64,000 bases of DNA from Xanthobacteraceae bacterium 501b (GTDB taxonomy: Bacteria; Pseudomonadota; Alphaproteobacteria; Rhizobiales; Xanthobacteraceae): positions 3,782,001-3,846,000 of the forward strand of contig KB899087.1 of NCBI GenBank assembly GCA_000378025.1, given 5' to 3'. Positions 1 to 8,844 of this stretch are shown piece after piece. The position numbers and the translations under genes were made by a program. The first letter of the stretch is position 1. Each line of letters starts with the position of its first letter. Under the pieces are notes generated by a model. It worked only from the letters and a program-made list of their open reading frames with translations. It was not told the origin of the DNA and did no database searches.

Positions 1-936
1 CACGCCGATGGCGAGCGTGATGGTGATGACCGCCGGCAGCCCCTCCGGCACCAGGCCCACCGCCAGCGCCACCACCGCGATCAGCGCCTCGCTCCAGCCG
101 TAGCCACGCACCGCGACGGCGAACAGGAACAGCGCCGCCGACCCGCCAAGGGCGAGCCAGGTGAAGCGGCGGGCAAAGGCATCGACCTGCCGCAGCAGCG
201 GCGTCGCCAGCGGCTCGACATCGGCGATCAGCCGGCCGATGCGGCCGATCTGGGTGTGCGGGCCGGTGGAGACGACGATGCCCGCGCCCTGCCCGGCGGC
301 GATGGTGGTGCCGGAAAACGCCATCGAATGACGATCCCCCAGCGCCGCCTCCATTGCGGCCGGCGCCTCGTCCTTGGCGGCGGCGACGGATTCGCCGGTG
401 AGGACGGCCTCGTCGATCAGCATGCCCCGCGCGCGGATCAGCCGCGTATCCGCCGGCACCCGGTCGCCCGCCTCCAGCAGCACGAGGTCGCCGGGCACGA
501 GGTCGCGTGCGTGCACGCTCTGGCGCCGGCTGGCCCGCATCACCGTGGCATGCGGCGCGATCATGTTGCGGATGGCCCGCAGCGCCTGTTCGGCCTTGCC
601 CTCCTGGATGAAGCCGACCAGGGCGTTGACCAGCACCACGGCGACGATCACCCCGGCATCGACATAATGAGCGAGCACGAACGCCGCCGCCGCGCCGGCG
701 AGCAGGAAATAGATCAGCGCATTGTTGAACTGGGCGAGGAAGCGCAGCAGCGGCGAGCGGCCGGGCGGCTCGGGCAGCGCATTGGGGCCATGGGTGGCAA
801 GGCGCGCCTGCGCCTCCTCCGGCGTCAGCCCGGCGCTGGTGACGCCAAGCCGGCCGGCCACCTCTTCATGGGGAATCGCGTGCCAGTGATCGGCGGCGGG
901 ATCGTGCGGCAGGCCGGAGGGAACGGCATCATTCAT
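1..936 (-). CDS. Cation-transporting P-type ATPase, N-terminal part (runs off the left edge)
   Basis: This is the first 312 codons of a P-type ATPase; the gene continues beyond position 1. Translation from the ATG at 936 gives a cation-ATPase N-terminal domain (residues about 15-75), membrane segments around residues 80-120, the actuator domain with the TGES dephosphorylation motif near residue 188, and a PEGLP motif in the membrane helix at the very edge. That helix precedes the phosphorylation loop, which is outside the window. PEGL is typical of the Ca2+/Mn2+ (SERCA/PMR1) and Na+/K+ group, not of heavy-metal pumps, but the ion cannot be fixed from this part. It lies downstream of regA on the same strand, with a gap of about 100 bp. 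Confidence 0.9.
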   Translation of the reverse strand, partial: MNDAVPSGLPHDPAADHWHAIPHEEVAGRLGVTSAGLTPEEAQARLATHGPNALPEPPGRSPLLRFLAQFNNALIYFLLAGAAAAFVLAHYVDAGVIVAVVLVNALVGFIQEGKAEQALRAIRNMIAPHATVMRASRRQSVHARDLVPGDLVLLEAGDRVPADTRLIRARGMLIDEAVLTGESVAAAKDEAPAAMEAALGDRHSMAFSGTTIAAGQGAGIVVSTGPHTQIGRIGRLIADVEPLATPLLRQVDAFARRFTWLALGGSAALFLFAVAVRGYGWSEALIAVVALAVGLVPEGLPAVITITLAIGV

Positions 937-1038
937 CGGTCGGGGGCGCTCGCTGACGTTGCGTTAGCCCGAACCTAGAAGCACACCCTCCCCCGGCCTA
1001 GCGGAGTTTCCCGTATGGCGTCGCGTCGCCGGCCCGGT

Positions 1039-1587
1039 TCAGCGCGGCGCGCGCTTGGCGAGGATGCGCTGGAGCGTGCGGCGGTGCATGGAGAGGCGCC
1101 GCGCGGTTTCCGAGACATTGCGGCCGCACAGCTCATAGACCCGCTGAATATGCTCCCAGCGCACCCGGTCCGCCGACATCGGGTTCTCGGGCAGCTGCGG
1201 CTTGAAATCGCCCTGCGCGTTCAGCGCGGCGCAGATGTCGTCGGCATCGGCCGGTTTGGCGAGATAGTCGACCGCGCCGATCTTCACCGCGTTCACGGCG
1301 GTGGCGATGTTGCCATAGCCGGTGAGGATGATGCCGCGCGCTTCCGGCCGGCGGCGCTTCAACGCGGAAATCACGTCCAGCCCGTTGCCATCGCCGAGGC
1401 GCATGTCCACCACCGCATAGGCCGGTGCGCTGCCCTCGACGCTGGCGAGGCCATCGGCCACGGTTTCCGCCGTCGTGACCATGAAGCCGCGCGTTTCCAT
1501 CGCCCGGGCGAGCCGCTGCAGAAACGGCCGGTCGTCGTCGACAATGAGCAGCGTGCGATCCTGCGGTTCCATGGCGATATCGAGCAT
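1039..1587 (-). CDS. regA: Redox response regulator RegA/ActR
   Basis: Response regulator of the RegB/RegA (PrrBA, ActSR) global redox two-component system, 182 aa. The receiver domain has an acidic cluster at residues 17-19 and phospho-acceptor Asp61 (VVDMRLGDG), with the LAKP lysine further on. A short linker leads to a Fis-type helix-turn-helix at the C-terminus (ETARRLSMHRRTLQRIL), which is almost invariant in RegA proteins. The frame is open to 1662, but the ATG at 1587 is preferred because GGAAAG lies 8 bases upstream and the product then has the usual RegA length. The partner kinase regB is directly upstream, 134 bp away. No senC gene lies between them. Confidence 0.93.
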   Translation of the reverse strand: MLDIAMEPQDRTLLIVDDDRPFLQRLARAMETRGFMVTTAETVADGLASVEGSAPAYAVVDMRLGDGNGLDVISALKRRRPEARGIILTGYGNIATAVNAVKIGAVDYLAKPADADDICAALNAQGDFKPQLPENPMSADRVRWEHIQRVYELCGRNVSETARRLSMHRRTLQRILAKRAPR

Positions 1588-1721
1588 CTCAGTGCTTTCC
1601 AATGTGCCGGCTGCGGCATCCCCGGGCGGGGTCAGAGACCGCCACCCGCGATGCGTCGCCAAGTCGACTTTTGACGCAGCTTATACCCCGAGGGCAGCGA
1701 GATCAAAATGTCGCAACCCTT

Positions 1722-3098
1722 CTACGGCCGGGCGGGCGGCCGGTTCTCCGCCTCCGGTTCACGATCACCTGATATGTCGATCAGCGCGCGCGGCCAGCGC
1801 ACCCCCACCGAGGCGCCATGCGCCGGCGGCGGGCGGTTGACGAAGGTGAGCCCGGCGCCGGTGCGCTCCAGCAGCGTCTTGGCGATGAACACGCCGAGGC
1901 CGAGGCCGTTCTGGTCCTCGCCATCGCTCTCCGTCCCGCGCTTCCAGCGGTTGCGGCCGCGGCTGGTGACATAGGGTGCGCCGATGCTGTCCAGGAGTTC
2001 GATCGGAAAGCCCGGCCCGTCATCGGTGACGGAGATCGTCACCTCGTCCTCGCTCCAGCTGGCGACGATGTTGACCCGCCCTTCGGCGAAATCCACCGCG
2101 TTCTCGACAATGTTGCCGAGGCCATAGAGCAGGCCGGGATTGCGGGCGATGATCGGCTCGCCGGGGGCGCCATTGGGCAGAGTGACGGCGATGGTGATGC
2201 CGAAATTGCGGTGCGGCGCCACCACGTCTTCCAGCAGATGCGAGATCGGCATGCGGTCGAACGGCGCCTCGCCGGCATCCAGCGTGGTCAGCCGGCGCAA
2301 AATGGCGCGGCAGCGCTCGGCCTGTTCGCTCACCAGCTTGATGTCGTCGCTCATCGGGCTGTCGGCCGGCAGCGACCGGGCCAGCTCCTTGGCCACCACG
2401 GTGATGGTGGCGAGCGGCGTGCCCAGCTCATGCGCCGCCGCCGCCGCCAGCCCGTCCAGCGCCGAGAGGTGCTGTTCGCGCGCCAGCACCAGCTCGGTCG
2501 CCGCCAGCGCCTCGGAGAGTTCGCGCGTTTCCTCCGCCACCCGCCAGGCATGCACCCCGATGAAGGCGATGGCGATGGCCAGCGCCAGCCAGATGCCGAC
2601 GAGATAGAGCGTCGGTAGCTCCGGCACAGCGCCCAGCGCGCCACTGCTGGCCCAGGGCAGCGGCATCTGCCAGAAGCCGACCAGCGCCGCGCAGGCCGCC
2701 GCCAGCACGCCAAGCAGGATGGTGGTGCGCGGGGAGAGCGCCGTCGCCGAGATCAGCACCGGGGCGAGAAAGAGCAGCGCGAAGGGGTTGGAAAGCCCGC
2801 CGGTGAGGAAGAGCAGCGCGGCCAGCTGCAGGATGTCATAGGCCAGCAGCCAGGCCGCCTCCACATCCGACAGCCGCCGCGCGCCGGGATTGCGCAGCCG
2901 GAGCGCCAGATTGAGCCAGGCGGACAGCGCCACCACGGCGAGGCTGGCGCCGATCGGCAGCGAGAAGCCGAGCAGCCACTGCACCACCACGATGGCGACG
3001 GTCTGGCCGGAAATCGCCAGCCAGCGCAGGCGGATAAGCGTATCCAGCCGCAGGCCGAAAAAACGTTCGCCAATGGGATGATCGAGCGAGAGCGACAT
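1722..3098 (-). CDS. regB: Redox sensor histidine kinase RegB/ActS
   Basis: Membrane sensor kinase that phosphorylates RegA, 458 aa. About six transmembrane segments occupy residues 25-185. The quinone-sensing heptapeptide GGLSNPF is at residues 100-106. The H-box AHELGTPLA carries His223. The redox-active cysteine of RegB is present as Cys263 (ERCRAIL), matching Cys265 of the Rhodobacter protein. N and G boxes (NIVENAVDFA, DDGPGFP, GLGLGVFIAKTLLERTGA) follow. All known sensing residues are therefore intact. In the family the system controls photosynthesis, CO2 and nitrogen fixation, hydrogenase and respiration genes; the target set here is not visible. Confidence 0.94.
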   Translation of the reverse strand: MSLSLDHPIGERFFGLRLDTLIRLRWLAISGQTVAIVVVQWLLGFSLPIGASLAVVALSAWLNLALRLRNPGARRLSDVEAAWLLAYDILQLAALLFLTGGLSNPFALLFLAPVLISATALSPRTTILLGVLAAACAALVGFWQMPLPWASSGALGAVPELPTLYLVGIWLALAIAIAFIGVHAWRVAEETRELSEALAATELVLAREQHLSALDGLAAAAAHELGTPLATITVVAKELARSLPADSPMSDDIKLVSEQAERCRAILRRLTTLDAGEAPFDRMPISHLLEDVVAPHRNFGITIAVTLPNGAPGEPIIARNPGLLYGLGNIVENAVDFAEGRVNIVASWSEDEVTISVTDDGPGFPIELLDSIGAPYVTSRGRNRWKRGTESDGEDQNGLGLGVFIAKTLLERTGAGLTFVNRPPPAHGASVGVRWPRALIDISGDREPEAENRPPARP

Positions 3099-3286
3099 GA
3101 AGGCCCCTTGCGCGGCGCCCCACCGCGCCGTGGCGCCCTCTATAGCGCCGTTGCCCGCCCAAGCGCGAGAGCGGGCCTCACGTTGACGCGGCCGCGAAAG
3201 AGCCTATTTATGCTGCAACGCACAAGAGCGACGCGCGACAACGACGCGACAGCGCCGAACGGGCGGAATGAACTACGGAGGCTTGC

Positions 3287-4687
3287 ATGGCGATCGGCGT
3301 TTTCGGCGATGTTCCCGATGCGGAAGACGTGGTGGTGGCACCCGAGGTGACGCTTGAAGCGGCCTCGGCGCTGGCGCGGCCGATGTACTGGATGTTCGAG
3401 CTCGGCCACGCCGCGCTCGACCCGCTGCGCATGATGGCCGATGCCGGCCGGCTGTTCTACCGCAACCCCGCCAACCCGCTCAGCCACACCGGCTTCGGCA
3501 AGACTATGTCGGCTTCGCTGGAAATGTTCGAGCGCACCACGCGGCGCTATGGCAAGCCGGACTGGGGCATTGACGAGGTGACGGTCGGGGGCGTTTCCGT
3601 GCCGGTCGAGATCGAGACGGTGTGGGAGCGGCCCTTCTGCAAGCTGCTGCATTTCAAGCGTCATTTCACCAACAAGCCGCGCCGGCCGCAGCCGCGCATG
3701 GTCATTGTCGCGCCGCTGTCGGGCCATTACGCCACGCTGCTGCGCGGCACGGTGCAGACCCTGCTGCCCAATCACGATCTCTACATCACCGACTGGGTGG
3801 ACGCCCGCAACGTCCCGGCCACTGAGGGTCCGTTCAGCCTCGACGACTATATCGACTACGTCATCGAGATCTTCCACCATCTCGGCGGCGGGGTGCATGC
3901 GCTCGCCGTGTGCCAGCCGGCGGTGCCGGTGCTGGCGGCCGTGGCGCGGATGGAGGAGCTGGGCGACCCCGACGTGCCCGCCTCCATGGTGCTGATGGGC
4001 GGGCCGATCGACACCCGCGAGAGCCCGACAGCGGTGAACCATTTCGCCGAAGAGCGGGGTATCGAGTGGTTCCAGCGCAATGTCATCACCACGGTTCCCT
4101 GGCCCAATGCCGGGGTGATGCGCCAGGTCTATCCCGGCTTTCTCCAGCTGCACGGCTTCATGGCGATGAACATGGAGCGCCATCTGAAGGCCCATGCCGA
4201 CATGTTCGGCCATCTGGTGAAGGGCGATGGCGATTCCGCCGCCAAGCATCGCGAGTTCTATGACGAATATCTCTCCGTCATGGACCTGCCGGCGGAATAT
4301 TACCTGCAGACGCTGCAGACCGTGTTCATCGACCACGCGCTGCCGAAGGGCACGATGACCCATCGCGGCGCCAAGGTGGACCCGTCGAAGATCCGCAACG
4401 TCGCGCTGCTCACCGTCGAGGGCGAGAATGACGACATTTCCGGCATCGGCCAGACGCGGGCGGCGCAGACGCTCTGCTCCAGCCTGCCCGACGACATGAA
4501 GGCGCATTATCTGCAGCCGACCGTCGGCCATTACGGCGTGTTCAACGGCTCGCGCTTCCGCGCCGAAATCGCCCCGCGCATCTCCGACTTTGTGCTCAGC
4601 CATAACTGGCCGAAGAAGGGCCACAACCGGCCGGACAGCGACACCCCGACGGGCGGCACGGGCGATCATAAGCCAGCCTCCCAATAG
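3287..4687 (+). CDS. phaZ: Intracellular polyhydroxyalkanoate (PHB) depolymerase, copy 1
   Basis: Mobilises native polyhydroxybutyrate granules to hydroxybutyrate oligomers in the cytoplasm. The 466-aa protein has the PhaZ-type alpha/beta-hydrolase pattern, with a cysteine nucleophile in the AVCQP elbow (Cys209) as in the Ralstonia enzyme. Also present are APLSGHYATLLRGT at residues 142-155, the YITDW motif, the MNMERH stretch and a late catalytic His in VGHYGVF. GGAGG lies about 8 bases before the ATG at 3287. The C-terminal 25 residues are polar and unlike copy 2 at 42788. The last 22 bp overlap the convergent LysR gene. No PHA synthase is in the window. Confidence 0.9.
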   Translation: MAIGVFGDVPDAEDVVVAPEVTLEAASALARPMYWMFELGHAALDPLRMMADAGRLFYRNPANPLSHTGFGKTMSASLEMFERTTRRYGKPDWGIDEVTVGGVSVPVEIETVWERPFCKLLHFKRHFTNKPRRPQPRMVIVAPLSGHYATLLRGTVQTLLPNHDLYITDWVDARNVPATEGPFSLDDYIDYVIEIFHHLGGGVHALAVCQPAVPVLAAVARMEELGDPDVPASMVLMGGPIDTRESPTAVNHFAEERGIEWFQRNVITTVPWPNAGVMRQVYPGFLQLHGFMAMNMERHLKAHADMFGHLVKGDGDSAAKHREFYDEYLSVMDLPAEYYLQTLQTVFIDHALPKGTMTHRGAKVDPSKIRNVALLTVEGENDDISGIGQTRAAQTLCSSLPDDMKAHYLQPTVGHYGVFNGSRFRAEIAPRISDFVLSHNWPKKGHNRPDSDTPTGGTGDHKPASQ

Positions 4688-5568
4688 GGCGGATCGCCGA
4701 ACGCCTCGCGCAGACATTGCGCCAGCGCGCGCAGCTTGGCGGAAGGTTGGCGGCCCTCGGGATGGGCGACATAGATGAATTCCGCCTCCGGCTGGGCGCC
4801 GACATCCACCACCTGAAGCCGGCCGATGCGTATATCGGGGCCGGCGATGAACAGCGGCAACAGCGTGATGCCGAGGCCGGCGGCGGCCGCATCGCGCATG
4901 ATCACGCCGTTATTGACGCGAAGCGCCGGCCGCGCCCGCACTTGGATCGCCTTCCCTTCCGTCACGAAGCGCCAGTCGGCGATGCCGCGATGGGTGTAGA
5001 AAATGCCCCGGTGGGCCTCGAGCTCCTCAAGACTTCCCGGCCGCCCGTTCTGTTCGAGATAATCGGGCGAGGCAACCAGCACCCGCCGGCTGCGGGCGAG
5101 GCGCCAGGCCATCAGCCGGCTGTCGCGCATCGGCCCGTGGCGCACAACGCCATCATAGCCTTCGGCCTGCGCATCTACCACGCGGTCGTCGAGCTCGATC
5201 GTCAGGTCGATCTCCGGATGCTGGCGCAGGAAGGGGTAAAGCGCCGGCCCGATATGTAGCGCCGTCAGCGTCACCGGCGCGGATAGGCGCAGCGGGCCGG
5301 AAAGCGTGCCGCGCCGCTCGGCCAGCGTCGCGGCGGCTACATCCAGGCCGCGAAGCGACTGCGAGGCCAGTTCGAGGAAGATCAGGCCGTCCTCCGTCAG
5401 CGTCAGTCGGCGCGTCGAGCGGTGCACCAGCTTGGCACCGAGCTGCCGTTCAAGCTGCGCCAGACGGTCGCTGACGACGGACTTCGCTAGGCGCAGCCGG
5501 CGGGCCGCCTCACTGATCGAGCCCGCCTCGGCAATGGCGACGAAAGCGGCGATGCCGTCGAGTTTCAT
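4666..5568 (-). CDS. LysR-family transcriptional regulator
   Basis: LysR-type regulator of 300 aa. The N-terminal winged helix-turn-helix covers residues 1-60 (FVAIAEAGSISEAARRLRLA), followed by the LysR substrate-binding fold, which ends in a basic Pro/Leu-rich tail. The ATG at 5568 (MKLDG) is chosen over an in-frame start at 5601, which adds 11 poorly conserved residues. It is divergently transcribed from the SDR dehydrogenase gene, the classical arrangement in which a LysR protein controls its neighbour. The 117-bp space contains a perfect 5-bp inverted repeat. Sequence resemblance is to the CrgA/DsdC-like subgroup with unknown effector. The 3' end overlaps phaZ tail-to-tail. Confidence 0.88.
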   Translation of the reverse strand: MKLDGIAAFVAIAEAGSISEAARRLRLAKSVVSDRLAQLERQLGAKLVHRSTRRLTLTEDGLIFLELASQSLRGLDVAAATLAERRGTLSGPLRLSAPVTLTALHIGPALYPFLRQHPEIDLTIELDDRVVDAQAEGYDGVVRHGPMRDSRLMAWRLARSRRVLVASPDYLEQNGRPGSLEELEAHRGIFYTHRGIADWRFVTEGKAIQVRARPALRVNNGVIMRDAAAAGLGITLLPLFIAGPDIRIGRLQVVDVGAQPEAEFIYVAHPEGRQPSAKLRALAQCLREAFGDPPYWEAGL

Positions 5569-5619
5569 CGTTCGGTTATTCCGGACATGGTTTCCGCTCA
5601 CCGCAGGCTAATCCGAACG

Positions 5620-5633
5620 TGGCGTTATCGCCA
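5620..5633. promoter_or_regulatory. Inverted repeat in the LysR/SDR divergent promoter region
   Basis: TGGCG-TTAT-CGCCA is a perfect 5-bp inverted repeat with a 4-base spacer, located 53 bp before the SDR start and 52 bp before the LysR start. A second spaced pair, CGTTCGG (5569-5575) and CCGAACG (5613-5619), also lies in this gap. LysR proteins bind short dyads in such divergent regions, so these are candidate operator sites; this is inference only. Confidence 0.4.
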
Positions 5634-5685
5634 TACTTCTCCCCGACACGCCGCCGAGGGCGGCCGTATGATGAGGAGAATTGCG

Positions 5686-6450
5686 ATGGGACGTCTTGAG
5701 GGCAAGGTCGCGCTGATCGCCGGCGCCAGTTCCGGCATCGGCCGGGCCGCTGCGGTGCTGTTCGCCCGTGAGGGCGCGAGGCTGGTGCTCGGGGCCCGCC
5801 GCCAAGGCGAGCTGGACGCGCTGGCGGCGGAGATTGCCGCCGAGGGCGGCGCAGCGGCTGTGCTCGCCGGCGATGTGCGCGAGGAGGAGTATGATCGGGC
5901 GCTCGCGGCATTGGCGGCGGAGCGGTTTGGCCGGCTCGACATCGCCGTGAACAATGCCGGCACGCTCGGCGAGAAGGGACCCAGCACCGAGATTTCGGCC
6001 AAGGGCTGGGAGGATACGCTGGCGGTGAACCTCACGGGCTCCTTCCTCGGCGCCAAGCACCAGATCGCGCAGATGCTGAAGACCGGCGCGGGCTCGGTGA
6101 TCTTCACGTCGACCTTCGTCGGCTACACGGCAGCCTTTCCCGGCCTCGCCGCCTATGCCGCCTCGAAATCCGGACTGGTCGGCCTTACCCAGGCGCTCGC
6201 CGCCGAGTTCGGCCCGAAGGGCATCCGGGTGAACGCCATCCTGCCCGGCGCGGTGGAGACCGAGATGTACCGGGAAGCGAACGACACGCCGGAGGCACAG
6301 GCCTTCGTCACGGGGCTGCACGCCCTGAAACGCGTGGCCGCGCCGGAAGAACTGGCCCGCTCGGTGCTCTATCTCGCCTCCGACGACTCGTCCTTCGTGT
6401 CCGGCACCGCGCATCTCGTCGATGGCGGGCTGTCGATCAACCGGAGCTGA
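5686..6450 (+). CDS. SDR-family NAD(P)-dependent oxidoreductase
   Basis: Classical short-chain dehydrogenase/reductase, 254 aa. The coenzyme-binding Gly motif GASSGIG is at residues 13-19 and NNAG near residue 89. The catalytic triad is Ser142, Tyr157 and Lys161 (YAASK). The C-terminal SSFVSGTAHLVDGG is typical of 3-oxoacyl-ACP reductase and glucose dehydrogenase relatives; the substrate cannot be told. The start at 5686 is chosen because GAGGAG lies 8 bases upstream; the frame remains open to 5587 but without a conserved extension. It is divergent from the LysR gene, which is probably its regulator. Confidence 0.9.
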   Translation: MGRLEGKVALIAGASSGIGRAAAVLFAREGARLVLGARRQGELDALAAEIAAEGGAAAVLAGDVREEEYDRALAALAAERFGRLDIAVNNAGTLGEKGPSTEISAKGWEDTLAVNLTGSFLGAKHQIAQMLKTGAGSVIFTSTFVGYTAAFPGLAAYAASKSGLVGLTQALAAEFGPKGIRVNAILPGAVETEMYREANDTPEAQAFVTGLHALKRVAAPEELARSVLYLASDDSSFVSGTAHLVDGGLSINRS

Positions 6451-6538
6451 GCCGGCGTGGCAGATTCGCCTGCCCTCTAACCCCCAGCTAGAGAACACGT
6501 AACCGATCGGCTTGCGATGCAAGCTGATCGGCGCGCGC

Positions 6539-7240
6539 TCAATGTGCGCGGGCGAACATCTCGTTGAAGGAATAGCCGGAACCGCGCACGGTGCGGATCG
6601 GGTCGGGCTGGCGGGGGCGGTTGAGCGCCTTGCGCAGCCGGCCGACATGCACGTCGACCGTGCGCTCGTCGATATAGACGTCCTGCCCCCACACGCCGTC
6701 GAGCAGCTGCTCGCGCGAATAGACGCGGCCCGGCGACTGCATGAGGAATTCCAGCAGCCGGAACTCGGTGGGGCCGAGATGCAGCTCGCGGCCGGCGCGG
6801 TGCACGCGCTTGGTCTCGCGGTCGAGCTCGATGTCGCCGGCCCGCAGCAAGGTGGAGATGTGCTCGGGCTTGGCCCGGCGCAGCAGCGCCCGCACCCGGG
6901 CGACAAGCTCGGGCACCGAGAAGGGCTTCACCACATAGTCGTCCGCGCCGGTGGCGAGGCCGCGCACGCGCTCGGTCTCCTCGCCGCGGGCGGTGAGCAT
7001 GAGGATGGGCATGCGCTCGGTTTCCGGCCGGGCCCGCAGGCGCCGGCACAGCTCGATGCCGGAAAGGCCCGGCAGCATCCAGTCGAGGATCAGAAGGTCC
7101 GGCACGCTTTCGCGCAGCCTTGTCTCCGCCTCGTCGCCCCGCCCGACATTATCGACCGAATAGCCTTCGGATTCGAGATTGTAGCGGAGCAGGAGGGTGA
7201 GGGGCTCCTCATCCTCCACGATCAGTATGTTGGTGGGCAT
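6539..7240 (-). CDS. phoB: Phosphate regulon response regulator PhoB
   Basis: OmpR-type response regulator that activates phosphate-starvation genes by binding PHO boxes, 233 aa. The receiver domain has acidic residues EDEE at 9-12, phospho-acceptor Asp53 (LILDWMLPG) and the VVKPFS lysine. The C-terminal winged helix includes LGPTEFRLLEFLM and the recognition-helix segment DERTVDVHVGRLRKAL characteristic of PhoB. The ATG at 7240 gives the normal length, although the frame is open further upstream. It is the last gene of the minus-strand phoR-pstSCAB-phoU-phoB series, 35 bp after phoU. Confidence 0.96.
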   Translation of the reverse strand: MPTNILIVEDEEPLTLLLRYNLESEGYSVDNVGRGDEAETRLRESVPDLLILDWMLPGLSGIELCRRLRARPETERMPILMLTARGEETERVRGLATGADDYVVKPFSVPELVARVRALLRRAKPEHISTLLRAGDIELDRETKRVHRAGRELHLGPTEFRLLEFLMQSPGRVYSREQLLDGVWGQDVYIDERTVDVHVGRLRKALNRPRQPDPIRTVRGSGYSFNEMFARAH

Positions 7241-7275
7241 GATCTTGATCCCGAGCGTTCGCGGGCCGTGGGGTG

Positions 7276-7989
7276 TCAGGCCGGGAACGCGACGCTGGTC
7301 AGGCTGCTGGTGTCCTGCTTGGGCCGCTCTTCGGTGAGGAGCTGGCCGGTCACAAGATAATGGATGGTTTCCGCGACATTGGTGGCATGGTCGCCGATAC
7401 GCTCGATGTTCTTGGCGCAGAACAGCAGATGCGTGCACAGCGAGATGTTGCGCGGATCTTCCATCATATAGGTGAGCAGTTCGCGGAACAGCGAGGTGTA
7501 GAGCACGTCGACCTCGCCGTCGCGCTGCCAGACTTCCAGCGCCCGCACCTCGTCGCGGGTGGCATAGGCGTCCAGCACCACTTTCAACTGTTCGAGCACG
7601 ATGTTGGACATGTGCTCGACGCCGCGCACCAGCTTCTGCGGGTGGAACTCGCCGGTGAGGGCGAGCACGCGCTTGGCGGTGTTCTTGGCGAGGTCGCCGA
7701 TGCGCTCCAGATCATTGGCGATCCGCATGGCGGCGACGATCTCGCGCAGGTCGCCAGCCAGCGGCTGGCGGCGGGCGATGATGAGCACCGCCTTTTCCTC
7801 GATCTCCCGCTGCAGCAGATCGACCGGGCCGTCGAGCACGATCACCTTCTGGGCGAGCTCGCTGTCGCGCTTGACCAGCGCCTGGACGCTGTCGGCGACG
7901 AGACGCTCGGACTGGCCGCCCATCTCCACCACACTGCGGCCGAGTTCCTTTAGGTCGGTGTCGAACGACGAGACGATATGTTCGGTCAT
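7276..7989 (-). CDS. phoU: Phosphate signalling protein PhoU
   Basis: PhoU links the Pst transporter to PhoR and keeps the Pho regulon off when phosphate is plentiful. The 237-aa protein is all-helical and consists of two repeated PhoU domains. Metal-binding type motifs occur in each half (ERIGDLAKNTAKR and ERIGDHATNVAE), which is diagnostic. The ATG at 7989 has AGAGAGG upstream; the frame extends to 8058 but overlaps pstB. It sits between pstB and phoB. Confidence 0.96.
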   Translation of the reverse strand: MTEHIVSSFDTDLKELGRSVVEMGGQSERLVADSVQALVKRDSELAQKVIVLDGPVDLLQREIEEKAVLIIARRQPLAGDLREIVAAMRIANDLERIGDLAKNTAKRVLALTGEFHPQKLVRGVEHMSNIVLEQLKVVLDAYATRDEVRALEVWQRDGEVDVLYTSLFRELLTYMMEDPRNISLCTHLLFCAKNIERIGDHATNVAETIHYLVTGQLLTEERPKQDTSSLTSVAFPA

Positions 7990-8014
7990 GGGGCAGGCCT
8001 CTCTCGTCGCGGGC

Positions 8015-8836
8015 TCAGCCGAAGCGGCCGGTGATATAGTCGCGGGTGCGGGCTTCACGCGGGTTGGTGAAGATCTCGTTCGAGGCGGCGACCTCGATCA
8101 GTTCGCCGAGATAGAAGAACGAGGTGATGTCGGCGCAGCGCGCCGCCTGCTGCATGTTGTGCGTCACGATGACGATGGTGAATTCCTGCTTCAGTTCGTC
8201 GATCAGGTCTTCGATCTTCGAGGTCGAGATCGGGTCGAGCGCCGAGGTGGGCTCGTCGAGCAGGATCACTTCCGGCCGCACCGCGATGGTGCGGGCGATG
8301 CACAGGCGCTGCTGCTGGCCGCCGGAGAGGCCGAGCGCCGAGGTGTGCAGCCGGTCCTTGGCTTCTTCCCAGATCGCCGCCTTGCGCAGGCACCACTCGA
8401 CGCGCTCGTCCATCTGCGCCTTGGAAAGGCGCTCATGCAGGCGCACGCCGAAGGCGATGTTGTCATAGATCGACATCGGGAACGGGGTCGGCTTCTGGAA
8501 CACCATGCCGATGCGCGAGCGCACGACGGTGGAATCCAGGTCCTTGCTCAGCAGGTCGGCGCCGTCGAACAGGATCTTCCCTTCCGCGCGCTGGCCCGGA
8601 TAGAGCTGATACATGCGGTTGAAGATGCGCAGCAGCGTGGACTTGCCGCAGCCCGAGGGCCCGATCATCGCGGTGACGCGCTTTTCCGGGATCTCGAAAT
8701 TGATGTTCTTCAGCGCGTGGTTGTCGCCGTAGAAGAAATTGAGCTTCTCGACCTTGAGCTTGGACTCGGCCGAGGGCGCGGTGGCGCGGTTGACGGCGGA
8801 GGCGATGTCGATCGACGTCTCGGGTGCGAAATTCAT
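8015..8836 (-). CDS. pstB: Phosphate ABC transporter ATP-binding protein PstB
   Basis: ATPase of the high-affinity phosphate importer, 273 aa. The Walker A motif GPSGCGKST is at residues 59-67, with a Q-loop, the ABC signature LSGGQQQR, Walker [13 protein letters not shown] and the switch His in VTHNMQQA. The C-terminus ([11 protein letters not shown]) is the conserved PstB ending. The ATG at 8836 follows GAGACGGA. A GTG at 8848 that overlaps the pstA stop by 4 bases is the alternative start and would add four residues. The protein acts at the inner membrane with PstA and PstC. Confidence 0.96.
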   Translation of the reverse strand: MNFAPETSIDIASAVNRATAPSAESKLKVEKLNFFYGDNHALKNINFEIPEKRVTAMIGPSGCGKSTLLRIFNRMYQLYPGQRAEGKILFDGADLLSKDLDSTVVRSRIGMVFQKPTPFPMSIYDNIAFGVRLHERLSKAQMDERVEWCLRKAAIWEEAKDRLHTSALGLSGGQQQRLCIARTIAVRPEVILLDEPTSALDPISTSKIEDLIDELKQEFTIVIVTHNMQQAARCADITSFFYLGELIEVAASNEIFTNPREARTRDYITGRFG

Positions 8837-8844
8837 GGTCCGTC

